Source: Candidatus Pacearchaeota archaeon (GTDB taxonomy: Archaea; Nanobdellota; Nanobdellia; Pacearchaeales; GW2011-AR1). From it: a stretch of 36,533 nt of DNA. Shown in pieces: positions 28,293-36,533 of this stretch; the first letter of the stretch is position 1, and the number at the start of each line of letters is the position of its first letter. The notes under the pieces were generated by a model. It saw only the letters and a program-made list of their open reading frames with translations. It was not told the origin of the DNA and did no database searches. The DNA is taken from assembly GCA_002688415.1 (NCBI GenBank), contig NZCX01000009.1, positions 1-36,533 of the forward strand, in the 5' to 3' direction. A program made the translations under genes and the position numbers.

Positions 28293-29873
28293 TTAGGGCT
28301 TGGAGGGTTTAAAAGCCTTACCATTTGCTTTCCCCTTCTTTCTAAAGGCAACTCTAATCGTATAATTCACAGGATTTTTGATTCCTGGCTTTGGTGGATT
28401 CCGAATCCCAAATTCTTTATAGATTGGTTTGTCGTAGTTAGGGGGGAGTCTTTTGTTTTTAGAGAACCATCCAATTTGCGCTTTGACATATCCTGCCTTA
28501 AGCGGATGATGATTCTTGTCATTCCATTCTGCAATCTTTTCTTCAATGTATTCTTGTGGGAACTCCAGACTTGAGTAAAAGGACAACAATAAAGATAATG
28601 CTCTCTTCCTCCCATCATCCTGAATTCCTTTTAATAGTTTTTTAATTACAGGCGGAAACATGTCTTCCGTAATTGTTAATCCTTTCAAATCGACCCCGGT
28701 GCCATCATATTTTTTTACCCTTTCCTTCGGCTTGCTTTTTTCGCCCCATTTTATCGCTTCTAGAAGTAATTCTCTTGCTTCTCCTGGAACCACTTCTGGA
28801 ATAAATGGCTTGGGTGTTTTAATCTTCAAGGGATCAGCGTCTGATGGGATAAAGCTTTCTATCTGATCTTTGTCAAGAACAATTGATGCGAAGGCTGTTT
28901 TTTCATGAAGTGAGTATGGTGCTCTAAATAAGTGTCTTGATGACACCAAGATTACGTCTACAGAGTCCTCAGTCGATTTTATTGTATCTTCAATTTTAAA
29001 ATCAACCTTATTCGATCTAATCTCTCCGCCGTAGTTATCTGCTGCCTCAAGGTTCGCAGTGTTAATCTTACAAGCTTCGCAGAATTGTATTTCTCTTTCT
29101 GAAATTCTATTCATTTTTCCGTTGCAAGAAGGGCAAATCATTTCTTTTCTGTTTGATTTCATTGATTCTACTTCTGTTTTGCACCTAATGTCAGTGCAGA
29201 GATATTTTCCGACTTTCTTTTTCTTAGTTGGATTGCTGCACCTTGGGCAAATGTGTTCTGAGACAAGTTCACCTTTTTCTTTCAGTTTTTCCCTACTCGT
29301 TAGGTTCAAAATTTCCTGATTCATTGGATTTCTAATTCTACTGAATATATATCCTGCGATTAATCTAGGCCATTCTGGAAATTTATCCTTTGTTAGTTCT
29401 CCATCTACTTCCTCTGGGAATGACTTAAATGGAACTATAATATGAAACCCTTTCCCCCCAGAGAATTTTATCCCAAAATTTTTTATCCCATGATATTCTA
29501 ATTCCTTTATTATCAACTTTGCGGCTATTTTGCCATAGTCTAGAAAAGGGGAATCTATATCTATTAGAAAGTCCCACCCTATTCTTATTTTGTTATATTG
29601 CTCTGGAGTCATTTCTGTTTTTATTTTCAATGGATCTTCCCAAATTTCTTCTGAACAATGAAAAGAAGTTGCCCCTTGTTTGGCAGAGTTGGAAATTTCA
29701 GAGGGATAATCAAAACAATCAGGCCTCTTGGCGAAGAATTCATTGTTGAAATTACCAACGGTTTCTCTATTTTTACAGAATTCAAACATTTCTTTTTGGA
29801 CATCTTTTCTAGAGTAGTGAGATAATGCAATAACCTGGACTTTTTTTAGCGGTTTTTTGTTGAATTTATTCAT
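28293..29873 (-). CDS. priS: Single-polypeptide archaeal DNA primase (PriS fused to a PriL C-terminal-like domain)
   Basis: PriS motifs FLIDIDSPF, KFSGGKGFHI, RHLFRAPYSLHEKT; two CxxC zinc-ribbon pairs; PriL-CTD-like tail FPPVIKKLLKG...LPPNYDKPIYKEFGI...KNPVNYTIR. Confidence 0.85.
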   Translation of the reverse strand: MNKFNKKPLKKVQVIALSHYSRKDVQKEMFEFCKNRETVGNFNNEFFAKRPDCFDYPSEISNSAKQGATSFHCSEEIWEDPLKIKTEMTPEQYNKIRIGWDFLIDIDSPFLDYGKIAAKLIIKELEYHGIKNFGIKFSGGKGFHIIVPFKSFPEEVDGELTKDKFPEWPRLIAGYIFSRIRNPMNQEILNLTSREKLKEKGELVSEHICPRCSNPTKKKKVGKYLCTDIRCKTEVESMKSNRKEMICPSCNGKMNRISEREIQFCEACKINTANLEAADNYGGEIRSNKVDFKIEDTIKSTEDSVDVILVSSRHLFRAPYSLHEKTAFASIVLDKDQIESFIPSDADPLKIKTPKPFIPEVVPGEARELLLEAIKWGEKSKPKERVKKYDGTGVDLKGLTITEDMFPPVIKKLLKGIQDDGRKRALSLLLSFYSSLEFPQEYIEEKIAEWNDKNHHPLKAGYVKAQIGWFSKNKRLPPNYDKPIYKEFGIRNPPKPGIKNPVNYTIRVAFRKKGKANGKAFKPSKP

Positions 29874-29969
29874 GAATGAAAAAAGTTGTCTGGCTTTTTA
29901 TAATTAGGGTTGCTTCTTGTGGGTGGTGGTTGGGCATAGATTTAAATAAATTCTTTATCTTTTCGTTTT

Positions 29970-30464
29970 ATGTTTAAAAAAAGAGGGCAACAGGAGATAG
30001 TTGGATTTGCTTTGATTGTTGTTTTGGTTGTAATTGGTTTAATGTTTTTCTTGTTATATAGCTTTAGAGATAGCGGAAATATTAGTGAAAATGATCTTGC
30101 CTTGGGGAATTTAATGTCTTCTGTGTTGTATTATACTACTGATTGTTCGGTAGGTGGGGAGAAGCAAACTTTACTGGATTTGTTTAGCAATTGCCATGAT
30201 GGGGTTGGATGTGAAAATGAAGATAGAACTTCTTGTGAGCTCTTGACAGAAGAATTAGAGCAGGTTTTTCCAGCTGTTTATAAAACAGAATCTTCTGTAG
30301 ATGGAATGACTTTTGATTTCTATATTGATGATGAATTGGGAATTAGTGGTGTCCAAGGGTTTGAAAAGGTAGTTGTAGGTAATTGTACAAGCAGTTACTC
30401 TAGATCATTTGAGCAAGCAATTGGAAGTCTGGATGACGTTTATGTTCTAATCAGTGTGTGCTAA
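29970..30464 (+). CDS. Pilin-like protein with class III signal peptide
   Basis: MFKKRGQQEIVGFALIVVLVVIGLMFFLLYSF. Confidence 0.6.
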   Translation: MFKKRGQQEIVGFALIVVLVVIGLMFFLLYSFRDSGNISENDLALGNLMSSVLYYTTDCSVGGEKQTLLDLFSNCHDGVGCENEDRTSCELLTEELEQVFPAVYKTESSVDGMTFDFYIDDELGISGVQGFEKVVVGNCTSSYSRSFEQAIGSLDDVYVLISVC

Positions 30465-30811
30465 ATTGATACTTCTAGTATCATTTTGTTGGTTGTAAGG
30501 TATGGCTTGTGGGATGTTTTCTTTCCTTTTTTCTTTGCTTCAAAATCTATAAATCCAAATCTTTCTAAAACTTTTAAGTCTCTCCGTACGCTTTTTTGAT
30601 CACGTTTTAGAAGTCTTGAAAGTTGATAGATGGAGGCGGGATTTTCTGTTTTTATTGTGTGTAATATTCTTGCTTTTTCTTTCGTTAGAAGGTTTCTTAG
30701 TAGTTCTAGGTCTGCATAGCGGTTTTTTGTTTTTTCATTTAAAATTTTCGATACAAAACTTCTTTCTGTTGCATTTAGTTGTAGATAACGCGTCTTTGTC
30801 TTCGCTGCCAT
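30461..30811 (-). CDS. Winged-helix transcriptional regulator (HVO_A0114-like)
   Basis: KARILHTIKTENPASIYQLSRLLKRDQKSVRRDLKVLERFGFIDFE. Confidence 0.75.
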   Translation of the reverse strand: MAAKTKTRYLQLNATERSFVSKILNEKTKNRYADLELLRNLLTKEKARILHTIKTENPASIYQLSRLLKRDQKSVRRDLKVLERFGFIDFEAKKKGKKTSHKPYLTTNKMILEVSI

Positions 30812-30852
30812 GAACTATTTCGGGGTGCAAAGTTTATAAATCTATGGGTGGG

Positions 30853-30867
30853 TGGCATTTTGTGCCA
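30853..30867. promoter_or_regulatory. Palindrome TGGCA-N5-TGCCA in the regulator/S-layer intergenic region
   Basis: Exact 5-bp inverted repeat. Confidence 0.4.
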
Positions 30868-30905
30868 GTGGTTTATGGCTTGTTTTTTGAGTTGTGTTAC
30901 TTTCT

Positions 30906-30917
30906 TGGTGGACACCA
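30906..30917. promoter_or_regulatory. Palindrome TGGTG-N2-CACCA in the same intergenic region
   Basis: Exact 5-bp inverted repeat. Confidence 0.35.
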
Positions 30918-30986
30918 TAACGTTTAAAAAGGGTAGTCTGGTTTGAGGGCTAGACAGAGACCTTTGCCGAGGAGAGACGCATAAGC

Positions 30987-30994
30987 TTTATAAA
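30987..30994 (+). promoter_or_regulatory. TATA box (TTTATAAA) of the S-layer gene
   Basis: Consensus TATA; predicted start near 31016-31018, the first base of hairpin P1. Confidence 0.6.
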
Positions 30995-31017
30995 GTAAGG
31001 GTTTTTGTTATGTGTAT

Positions 31018-31203
31018 CGTTGCTAGTTTACTAGTAGCGTGAAACTAGGCGCTTTGATCTTCGGATTGAGGCAAGAGATGACCTTATAGCGCTCCCTAGT
31101 TATAAGATCCGACCAGGCTATTAGAAATGCTAACCTGAAATTTTTCAGGGCCTTGATAGAGGCGGTTAATCTGATGGTACTGAAAGGGGGTTTAATAAAA
31201 ATA
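31018..31203 (+). ncRNA. Putative structured 5' leader RNA of the S-layer gene
   Basis: P1 31018-31026/31031-31039; P2 31043-31053/31088-31101; P3 31054-31059/31064-31069 with UUCG loop; hairpins 31134-31149 and 31150-31163. Confidence 0.5.
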
Positions 31204-33630
31204 ATGAAAACAATGTTTAGAAAAGCTGTTGGTGTTTTGGCAAGTGCTGCACTAATTGGTTCAACTGCTGCTATGGCTGCTGCTGTAGCTTATCCTGCTC
31301 CTTTCAATAGTGGAAATTCCGCTGTAGTATATGGTGCTGAAGCTGCTGAGTCCGATATGGTTGCTGCTACTTCAATCCAAAGCGATATCAACGCGGCTTT
31401 AGTAAGCGATGGTTCTGGTGAAACAACTGTTACAGGTGGAGACTCTTATAAGATTGAAAAAGGTAAAACTTTATTCCATCTTGGGGACACTATTGGATCT
31501 GTGATTGGTTATACTGCTTCTTTAGATGAGGATGAATTACCTACTCTTTTAGCTAAGGGTAAGTATCTAGATTCTGATAATGAGGAAAAGGACTACACTC
31601 AGAAGATTGTGTTAGATAATAACACTATCCAACTTAAGATGTTCAATGATGCTAGTTATTCTAGAGATGATCCTACATTAGGGTTTAGGATAACTAATGG
31701 TCAGTTTATAATGAACTATACACTTGACTTTACAGATAAGCCTACTTTTGATAAACTAACAACAACTGATTTTCCAGTTTTAGGAAAAGAATATTATGTA
31801 TTAACTGTTAATTCAGCAAATGATACAATCACTCTTTTAGATTCTGCAGCTACTGCAGTTCTTTCTGAAGGAGATTCTATAAACTTAAATGGAAAGGATG
31901 TTTCTATAACTTATGTAGCTTCTACTGAGGTGAAATTAAGTGTTGACGGAGAAGTTACAAATAGCTTAGCTGAAGGTCAAACTTTCAAGTTAAGCGATGG
32001 TAGTTATGTTGGTATCAAAGATATTATGTATTCTGCAAAGGATACAGGTATTAGTCAGGTAGAATTTAGTGTTGGTTCTGGAAAGCTTAAGATTGAAAAT
32101 GCTCAAAAGGTTGAGATAAATGATGAAGATGTTAAGAACGTATATGGTTACGTTGAGAACTCTTCTCTTACCTTAGACAATCTTGTTCTTAAGTGGACTG
32201 CGGATGGTGAAACTTTCATCACTGCAGATCAGGAGATAACTATGCCAGGATTTGAATCTGTTAAGATAGCTTTCGGAGGTGTTGATTTTCCCCTAGAAGA
32301 AACATTTAATGTTGAGGCTGGAGGAAATGATTATGTGTCTTTGGTTGGTTTCCCTATGATAGGGGGAGCTCAAGATATAGCAATCCTTGGAAAGGCTGCA
32401 GGTAATACAAACTATACTTTCGTTGGTGAAGAGAGTGATCTTATAACGGTTACATCTTCAGGATCTACTTTGACCTTTAATGGTTCAGGTAGTACTAATG
32501 ATCAATATTTTGTTGCTACGTATGAGGATACAAATGATGCAGAGTCTTACTTAGTAAGAGCTACTGGATTTAATGATCCTAGCGGTGCTTCAGATACTGT
32601 AGATATTGAGTATAATGATGGTAGTGGTTGGGTTAAGAAATACGATGATGCAGACACAGATGATACAATCTCGTTCGGTCAAGTAGAATTAACTCTTACT
32701 AATGTTAGTTCTGGTACTGATCTGGAGAATGTAATCTTTACTGCTGGAACAGGTGTTAGTTTTAACACACTTTATTCCAAAGAAGGATTGAAAGTTGCTT
32801 TACCAACAGTTGTGACAACTTCTACAGATGTTCTAATCGGTGATGTAGTTCCTAGCTGTGGTGCTTTTGAAGCAAACGCAACATCAATTGCTGCTTCTAC
32901 ACCTCTTTACCCTGTAGCGTATTATTCATCAGTGAATGTACACAATGGTTCTGGTTTAGATAATGCAACATGTACCTATGGTGCATCTACTTACCAACTT
33001 GCCTTTACTGAAGAGAATAAGGATGGAGATAAGGCCGCTGGCCCTAGCTTCAACATAACTATCGGTAATAATGGTGCGTCTAACTATTATGCTTCCGTTA
33101 CAGACGTAAATAATGCTTCTGTTACACGAGAGAAGATGGCTACAGATGTTTACCAATCTTGGATGTACAGTGCTCTTTCTACAAAATTCGTAGAACAAGA
33201 TGCTGGAGATCAAGATTATGTTGAAATTACATACCATGGTGATGAGACTGAAGGAAATGTGTATGTAAATTCTGCGGATGCTGTAATTGGTTCAGGCGAC
33301 TCAGGTGTTGCTATTCTTGCGGATAGCTCTTCTGTTAGTGGCAAGAACGTGGTTGTTGTTGGTGGTTCTGCTATCAATGCAATCGCTGCTGAATTAGTGG
33401 GAGATGTTCGTGGACCTGCATTTACTGAGGCTACTGGCGTTGCTGACGGAGAATTCTTAATTGAATCTTTCGACTACAACGGAGCAATTGCTCTTTTAGT
33501 TGCTGGTTACGAGGCTGAAGACACTACTAAGGCTGCTACATACTTGACTAATACTGCTGAGGAAATCACAGTTGAAGCTGGTGTGAAGTATACTGGAAGT
33601 TCAGCTACTGAAGCTACTCTTGTAGTTTAA
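31204..33630 (+). CDS. S-layer protein (methanogen-type S-layer family)
   Basis: Signal peptide MKTMFRKAVGVLASAALIGSTAAMAAA, then YPAPFNSGNSAVVYG; C-terminal VVVGGSAINAIAAELVGDVRGPAF and LLVAGYEAEDTTKAATYL. Confidence 0.85.
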   Translation: MKTMFRKAVGVLASAALIGSTAAMAAAVAYPAPFNSGNSAVVYGAEAAESDMVAATSIQSDINAALVSDGSGETTVTGGDSYKIEKGKTLFHLGDTIGSVIGYTASLDEDELPTLLAKGKYLDSDNEEKDYTQKIVLDNNTIQLKMFNDASYSRDDPTLGFRITNGQFIMNYTLDFTDKPTFDKLTTTDFPVLGKEYYVLTVNSANDTITLLDSAATAVLSEGDSINLNGKDVSITYVASTEVKLSVDGEVTNSLAEGQTFKLSDGSYVGIKDIMYSAKDTGISQVEFSVGSGKLKIENAQKVEINDEDVKNVYGYVENSSLTLDNLVLKWTADGETFITADQEITMPGFESVKIAFGGVDFPLEETFNVEAGGNDYVSLVGFPMIGGAQDIAILGKAAGNTNYTFVGEESDLITVTSSGSTLTFNGSGSTNDQYFVATYEDTNDAESYLVRATGFNDPSGASDTVDIEYNDGSGWVKKYDDADTDDTISFGQVELTLTNVSSGTDLENVIFTAGTGVSFNTLYSKEGLKVALPTVVTTSTDVLIGDVVPSCGAFEANATSIAASTPLYPVAYYSSVNVHNGSGLDNATCTYGASTYQLAFTEENKDGDKAAGPSFNITIGNNGASNYYASVTDVNNASVTREKMATDVYQSWMYSALSTKFVEQDAGDQDYVEITYHGDETEGNVYVNSADAVIGSGDSGVAILADSSSVSGKNVVVVGGSAINAIAAELVGDVRGPAFTEATGVADGEFLIESFDYNGAIALLVAGYEAEDTTKAATYLTNTAEEITVEAGVKYTGSSATEATLVV

Positions 33631-33640
33631 ATACCAAACC

Positions 33641-33696
33641 AAAGAAGGAATTTATTTTCCTTTCTTTTTTTCTTTTTTTCTTTTTTTCTTTCTTTT
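33641..33696 (+). terminator. Transcription terminator of the S-layer gene (hairpin plus long U-rich tract)
   Basis: AAAGAAGGAA/TTCCTTTCTTT hairpin with one bulge, followed by repeated CTTTTTTT. Confidence 0.7.
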
Positions 33697-33740
33697 AAGG
33701 TGTGCAAAATGTTTATAATGTGTGTTTTTTTGGAATCCCT

Positions 33741-34523
33741 ATGGATGATAAGTTGAAGATTTTGGTTGCTGCGCCGATTTATGATAAAATGGAATATTGC
33801 TTTGAGGAGTTTTTGATGCACCTTAGAGGGATAGAGGGATCAGAATTCGATATACTTCTTGTTGATAATTCTCGTAGTGAAGAATTCTTTGAGAATCTTT
33901 CTGGAATTGGTGGCGTTAAGGTATTTAGAGATGAGACTTCGGAGGAAAAGAATATTCATAGATTGATAAGTAGTCGTAATAAGATTCTTGAGTATGCATT
34001 CGAAAAGAACTATGATTACCTTCTGATGATGGACTCTGACGTAATGGCTCCAAAGAATATCCTCTCAGATCTAGTTTTGTCGAATAAGGACGTAATCAGT
34101 GGATTATATTTCAATTTGTTTAATTCCGGAGGTCAACAGAAACTACTTCCTGTTTGTTGGCGAGAGATAGAGGATAATACCTTTGAAGAGATGAGAGTAA
34201 AGGGAATGTTGCCAGATTTTATAACTTCTAAAAGTGATCTGAGAAGAAATCTGACTTCTGCGGAAATTGAAGAAGGCAAGATCCTTGAGGTTTTGATTCC
34301 TTCAGCTGGATGTTTACTATTATCTAGAAAAGCTCTTTCTTCTGGGGTTAAATATGGGTTGCTGGAGGATACGCACGGTTTGCAAACTGGGGACGATATT
34401 TATTTCTTTAAACAGCTCAGGGAAAAGGGTTTTGAATTGTACTGTGATCCTTCTGTGTACTGTAAGCATCTTGCATTAAACAAGTATAAGGAGAACAAGG
34501 ATTCTCATCCAATTTTTGACTAA
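33741..34523 (+). CDS. Family 2-like glycosyltransferase
   Basis: ILVAAPIYDKMEYCFEEFL, YDYLLMMDSDVMAP (DxD), TGDDIYFFKQLREKGFELYCDP; start chosen to follow TATA at about 33711-33718. Confidence 0.75.
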   Translation: MDDKLKILVAAPIYDKMEYCFEEFLMHLRGIEGSEFDILLVDNSRSEEFFENLSGIGGVKVFRDETSEEKNIHRLISSRNKILEYAFEKNYDYLLMMDSDVMAPKNILSDLVLSNKDVISGLYFNLFNSGGQQKLLPVCWREIEDNTFEEMRVKGMLPDFITSKSDLRRNLTSAEIEEGKILEVLIPSAGCLLLSRKALSSGVKYGLLEDTHGLQTGDDIYFFKQLREKGFELYCDPSVYCKHLALNKYKENKDSHPIFD

Positions 34524-34568
34524 TTTTTCTTCCAAAACCCTTAAAAATCCTTTTTTCATTTTCATATA

Positions 34569-35108
34569 ATGAGAAGGATTAAAATTGGCAAGGAAGAATC
34601 CAGAAAGAGATTCTGGGCAATTGTCTTTTTGGTTCTTCTAACTTTGTCTACAGTAGGATATGCAATTGTTAACTCATTTGGAGGCTCAGGGGGTTCTTCT
34701 AGTGACTCCGGCGACTTTAGTCTCGAAGGGAACTATTGGACAATTCTAATAGGAAGTCAAAAATATTATTTTAGTTATTTGCCTTCAGATTTGGAGAATG
34801 TGAGCATAAGTGGAGAATTTGGCCTAGGAGATTATTATGATGTTCCACTTTATTTTACAGATGAGAACCAAGGTAGCATAGAGATACTAAATAATCTTGG
34901 GCGTTATATCTTGAGGGCGCAAGAGGCTTGTATTTCTGAAGAAGATTGTGATGGAGATCTCCCGGTTAAAGATTGTGCAGTTGATAATGTTGTCATCTTT
35001 TCCGACGGCGATGGTTCTGTCAGAAGCGATGCTAAGTGTGTCTATTTAAGCGGAGACTCCGTTAAGGGAGCAGATAAATTTCTATACGAAGTTTTAAAAA
35101 TAAAATAA
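34569..35108 (+). CDS. N-terminally anchored extracytoplasmic protein, hypothetical
   Basis: Basic N-terminus, single TM, Gly/Ser linker, Cys-containing domain. Confidence 0.55.
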   Translation: MRRIKIGKEESRKRFWAIVFLVLLTLSTVGYAIVNSFGGSGGSSSDSGDFSLEGNYWTILIGSQKYYFSYLPSDLENVSISGEFGLGDYYDVPLYFTDENQGSIEILNNLGRYILRAQEACISEEDCDGDLPVKDCAVDNVVIFSDGDGSVRSDAKCVYLSGDSVKGADKFLYEVLKIK

Positions 35109-35122
35109 TCTACAATTTAACA

Positions 35123-35797
35123 ATGGTTAAGAAAAAGAGCAAAAAGAAAATCTTGAAGAAGAAGAAAATTGATAGTGAGACTAAGCAGCTGTTATGGTTT
35201 TTTGGGGTTGTTATTCTAGTTTTTATTCTTTTTCTTGGAACTTATTACGGGGTTCGATCTCAAAAACATTTTGTCTTTGGAGGCGCAGAATGGTGGGTTG
35301 AAGGAGAAAGAGAGGGCTGGGGGGATCTAACCTTATACCATGCGAGGTATCCGGTTGTTTATGCCGGCGAACTTTATACAAATATGAATTTGTGGCTATA
35401 CAATGACCCCCGTGAGAATAATATTTCAGCAGATGTTGACTTTTTTGCGAACGGTATCGCAAAAGATGTTGTAATTACCTTTTCAAGCGATCTTATGGAA
35501 TGCTCTGATCGTAATATTATTATTCCTCAGCTCACTCAAGTTTTCGGAACAGGACTTCCTTGGACAACTACTAGTGGCGGAATTGCAAATGTCTCGGCGG
35601 CGAGGAATTTGGGATTACCTTATGCTGATTGCTTCAACGTTACTGACGATAAAACAGTTATCTATGTTCATGAGGGAAAGGAATCAAAAGTTTATTCTGA
35701 ATGGGGATGTTATCATGTTGCGTATGAGACCTGTGATGATGCGATGAAATCTAGTGAAAAATTAATTCTTGAGTTGATCAGTCAGTTAAACGAATAA
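35123..35797 (+). CDS. N-terminally anchored extracytoplasmic protein, possible paralog of the preceding gene
   Basis: Lys-rich N-terminus, one TM, similar C-terminal Cys pattern. Confidence 0.55.
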   Translation: MVKKKSKKKILKKKKIDSETKQLLWFFGVVILVFILFLGTYYGVRSQKHFVFGGAEWWVEGEREGWGDLTLYHARYPVVYAGELYTNMNLWLYNDPRENNISADVDFFANGIAKDVVITFSSDLMECSDRNIIIPQLTQVFGTGLPWTTTSGGIANVSAARNLGLPYADCFNVTDDKTVIYVHEGKESKVYSEWGCYHVAYETCDDAMKSSEKLILELISQLNE

Positions 35798-35798
35798 A

Positions 35799-36278
35799 AT
35801 GGAATCTTCAATCTTTTGGGCGTTGCTTTTAACGATTTTGCCGGGCACCGAATTGAGATTCGGGTTACCTCTTATTGTTCTGTGGTCTTTAGAGAAAGGA
35901 GTTTCTTATTGGCCCTTTTTCTTTCTGGTTATTCTAGTCAATATTTTGGTGATTCCGATAGTTTTCTTCTTCTTGGAGTTTTTCCACCATCACCTAATGG
36001 AGTGGAGAGTTTATCATAGAACTATTGGTAGATTTGTTGAGAGGAAGAAGAAGACGGCAGAAAAAGTTGAGGAGAAAATCTACAATCTTGGATACCTTGC
36101 TCTGGCTCTTTTCGTTGCGATTCCCTTTACTGGAACGGGAGCTTATACAGGTACTCTTATAGCCTGGATTTTGGGGCTATCAAAAAAGAAGAGTTTTGTT
36201 GCTATTTCCCTTGGAGTTCTTGCCTCTGGCTTAATAACATTATTTGCCACTCTTCTTACGCTTGGTCTTTTTGGCTAG
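35799..36278 (+). CDS. COG2426-type putative small multidrug export membrane protein
   Basis: LPGTELRFGLPLIVL and FVAIPFTGTGAYTGTLIAWILGL. Confidence 0.85.
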   Translation: MESSIFWALLLTILPGTELRFGLPLIVLWSLEKGVSYWPFFFLVILVNILVIPIVFFFLEFFHHHLMEWRVYHRTIGRFVERKKKTAEKVEEKIYNLGYLALALFVAIPFTGTGAYTGTLIAWILGLSKKKSFVAISLGVLASGLITLFATLLTLGLFG

Positions 36279-36533
36279 ATATTTTATGTCTTCTAGGAAC
36301 GGAATTTCTTTTATCTTATAGGCTTTTATCGTTAAGAAGAATATAAGTAAAACAAAGATCGTTGAAGTTAGGTTCCAAAATATCCAATGAATTTGCTCAA
36401 AGTAGTTATTCTCTGAGATGAGGATTAGGAAAACTATTCTTACTATGTTGAATACATATAGTGCAATGAATGCAGTTGCAATAGATTTGATTCTTATCGT
36501 GAGTTTTACTTTTTGGAAGGACAAAAACAATAC
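36240..36533 (-). CDS. C-terminal part of an exosortase/archaeosortase family protein (truncated by the window edge)
   Basis: FNIVRIVFLILISENNYFEQIHWIFWNL carries the NxxR and downstream His expected of the family; frame open at the edge. Confidence 0.65.
   Translation of the reverse strand, partial: VLFLSFQKVKLTIRIKSIATAFIALYVFNIVRIVFLILISENNYFEQIHWIFWNLTSTIFVLLIFFLTIKAYKIKEIPFLEDIKYLAKKTKRKKSGK

Noticed and set aside
28850-28960. Apparent loss of the third catalytic Asp in the primase (SSRHLFR versus DIHRLIR)
   Set aside because: Aligning with the eukaryotic PriS pattern (LDINVS...HLLK) places the Asp of SVDVILVSS at the catalytic position, so the triad seems intact.
31153-31203. N-terminal extension of the S-layer ORF (MIEAVNLMVLKGGLIKI)
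   Set aside because: It precedes a canonical signal peptide starting at 31204 and overlaps the structured leader.
33661-33696. CTTTTTTT repeat as a possible satellite or CRISPR-like repeat
   Set aside because: Immediately follows a hairpin after the S-layer stop; best explained as an intrinsic U-rich terminator.
33627-33821. 64-aa minus ORF with KKEKKKKRKENK
   Set aside because: Translation of the T-rich terminator on the opposite strand.
1-36533. CRISPR arrays, cas genes, transposases, toxin-antitoxin or restriction systems
   Set aside because: No regularly spaced repeats or recognisable proteins of these types found by reading the ORFs and intergenic regions.

Overview
The window looks like a stretch of a small-genome DPANN-type archaeal chromosome (Woesearchaeota/Pacearchaeota-like; taxonomy is inferred from gene content only). 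Housekeeping genes dominate: exosome Rrp4-Rrp41-Rrp42 with Rpo6 and a divergent enolase, Mre11-Rad50, a bacterial-type LeuRS, a rubrerythrin, a MutS-like ATPase, a type II/IV secretion ATPase with a pilin, aEF-2, TyrRS, ribosomal protein S2, and a single-chain primase. These are interspersed with secreted or surface proteins, and the right end is a cell-envelope locus (wHTH regulator, S-layer protein, glycosyltransferase, two anchored paralogs, COG2426 exporter, partial archaeosortase-like protein). Three tRNA genes are present: Glu(UUC), Thr(CGU) and Arg(UCG). The best candidate for something undescribed is the ~185-nt 5' leader of the S-layer gene. It can be folded by eye into several stable helices, including a cUUCGg hairpin, and its segments also have mutually exclusive alternative pairings, so it may be a bistable RNA element. 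Other notable points are a PriS-PriL fusion without the expected Fe-S cysteines, a surface-protein gene split by frame changes at T-runs, several unannotated micro-ORFs, and palindromes in the S-layer/regulator intergenic region. No CRISPR array, transposon or classical defence system was found. All family calls are from motif recognition without database searches.
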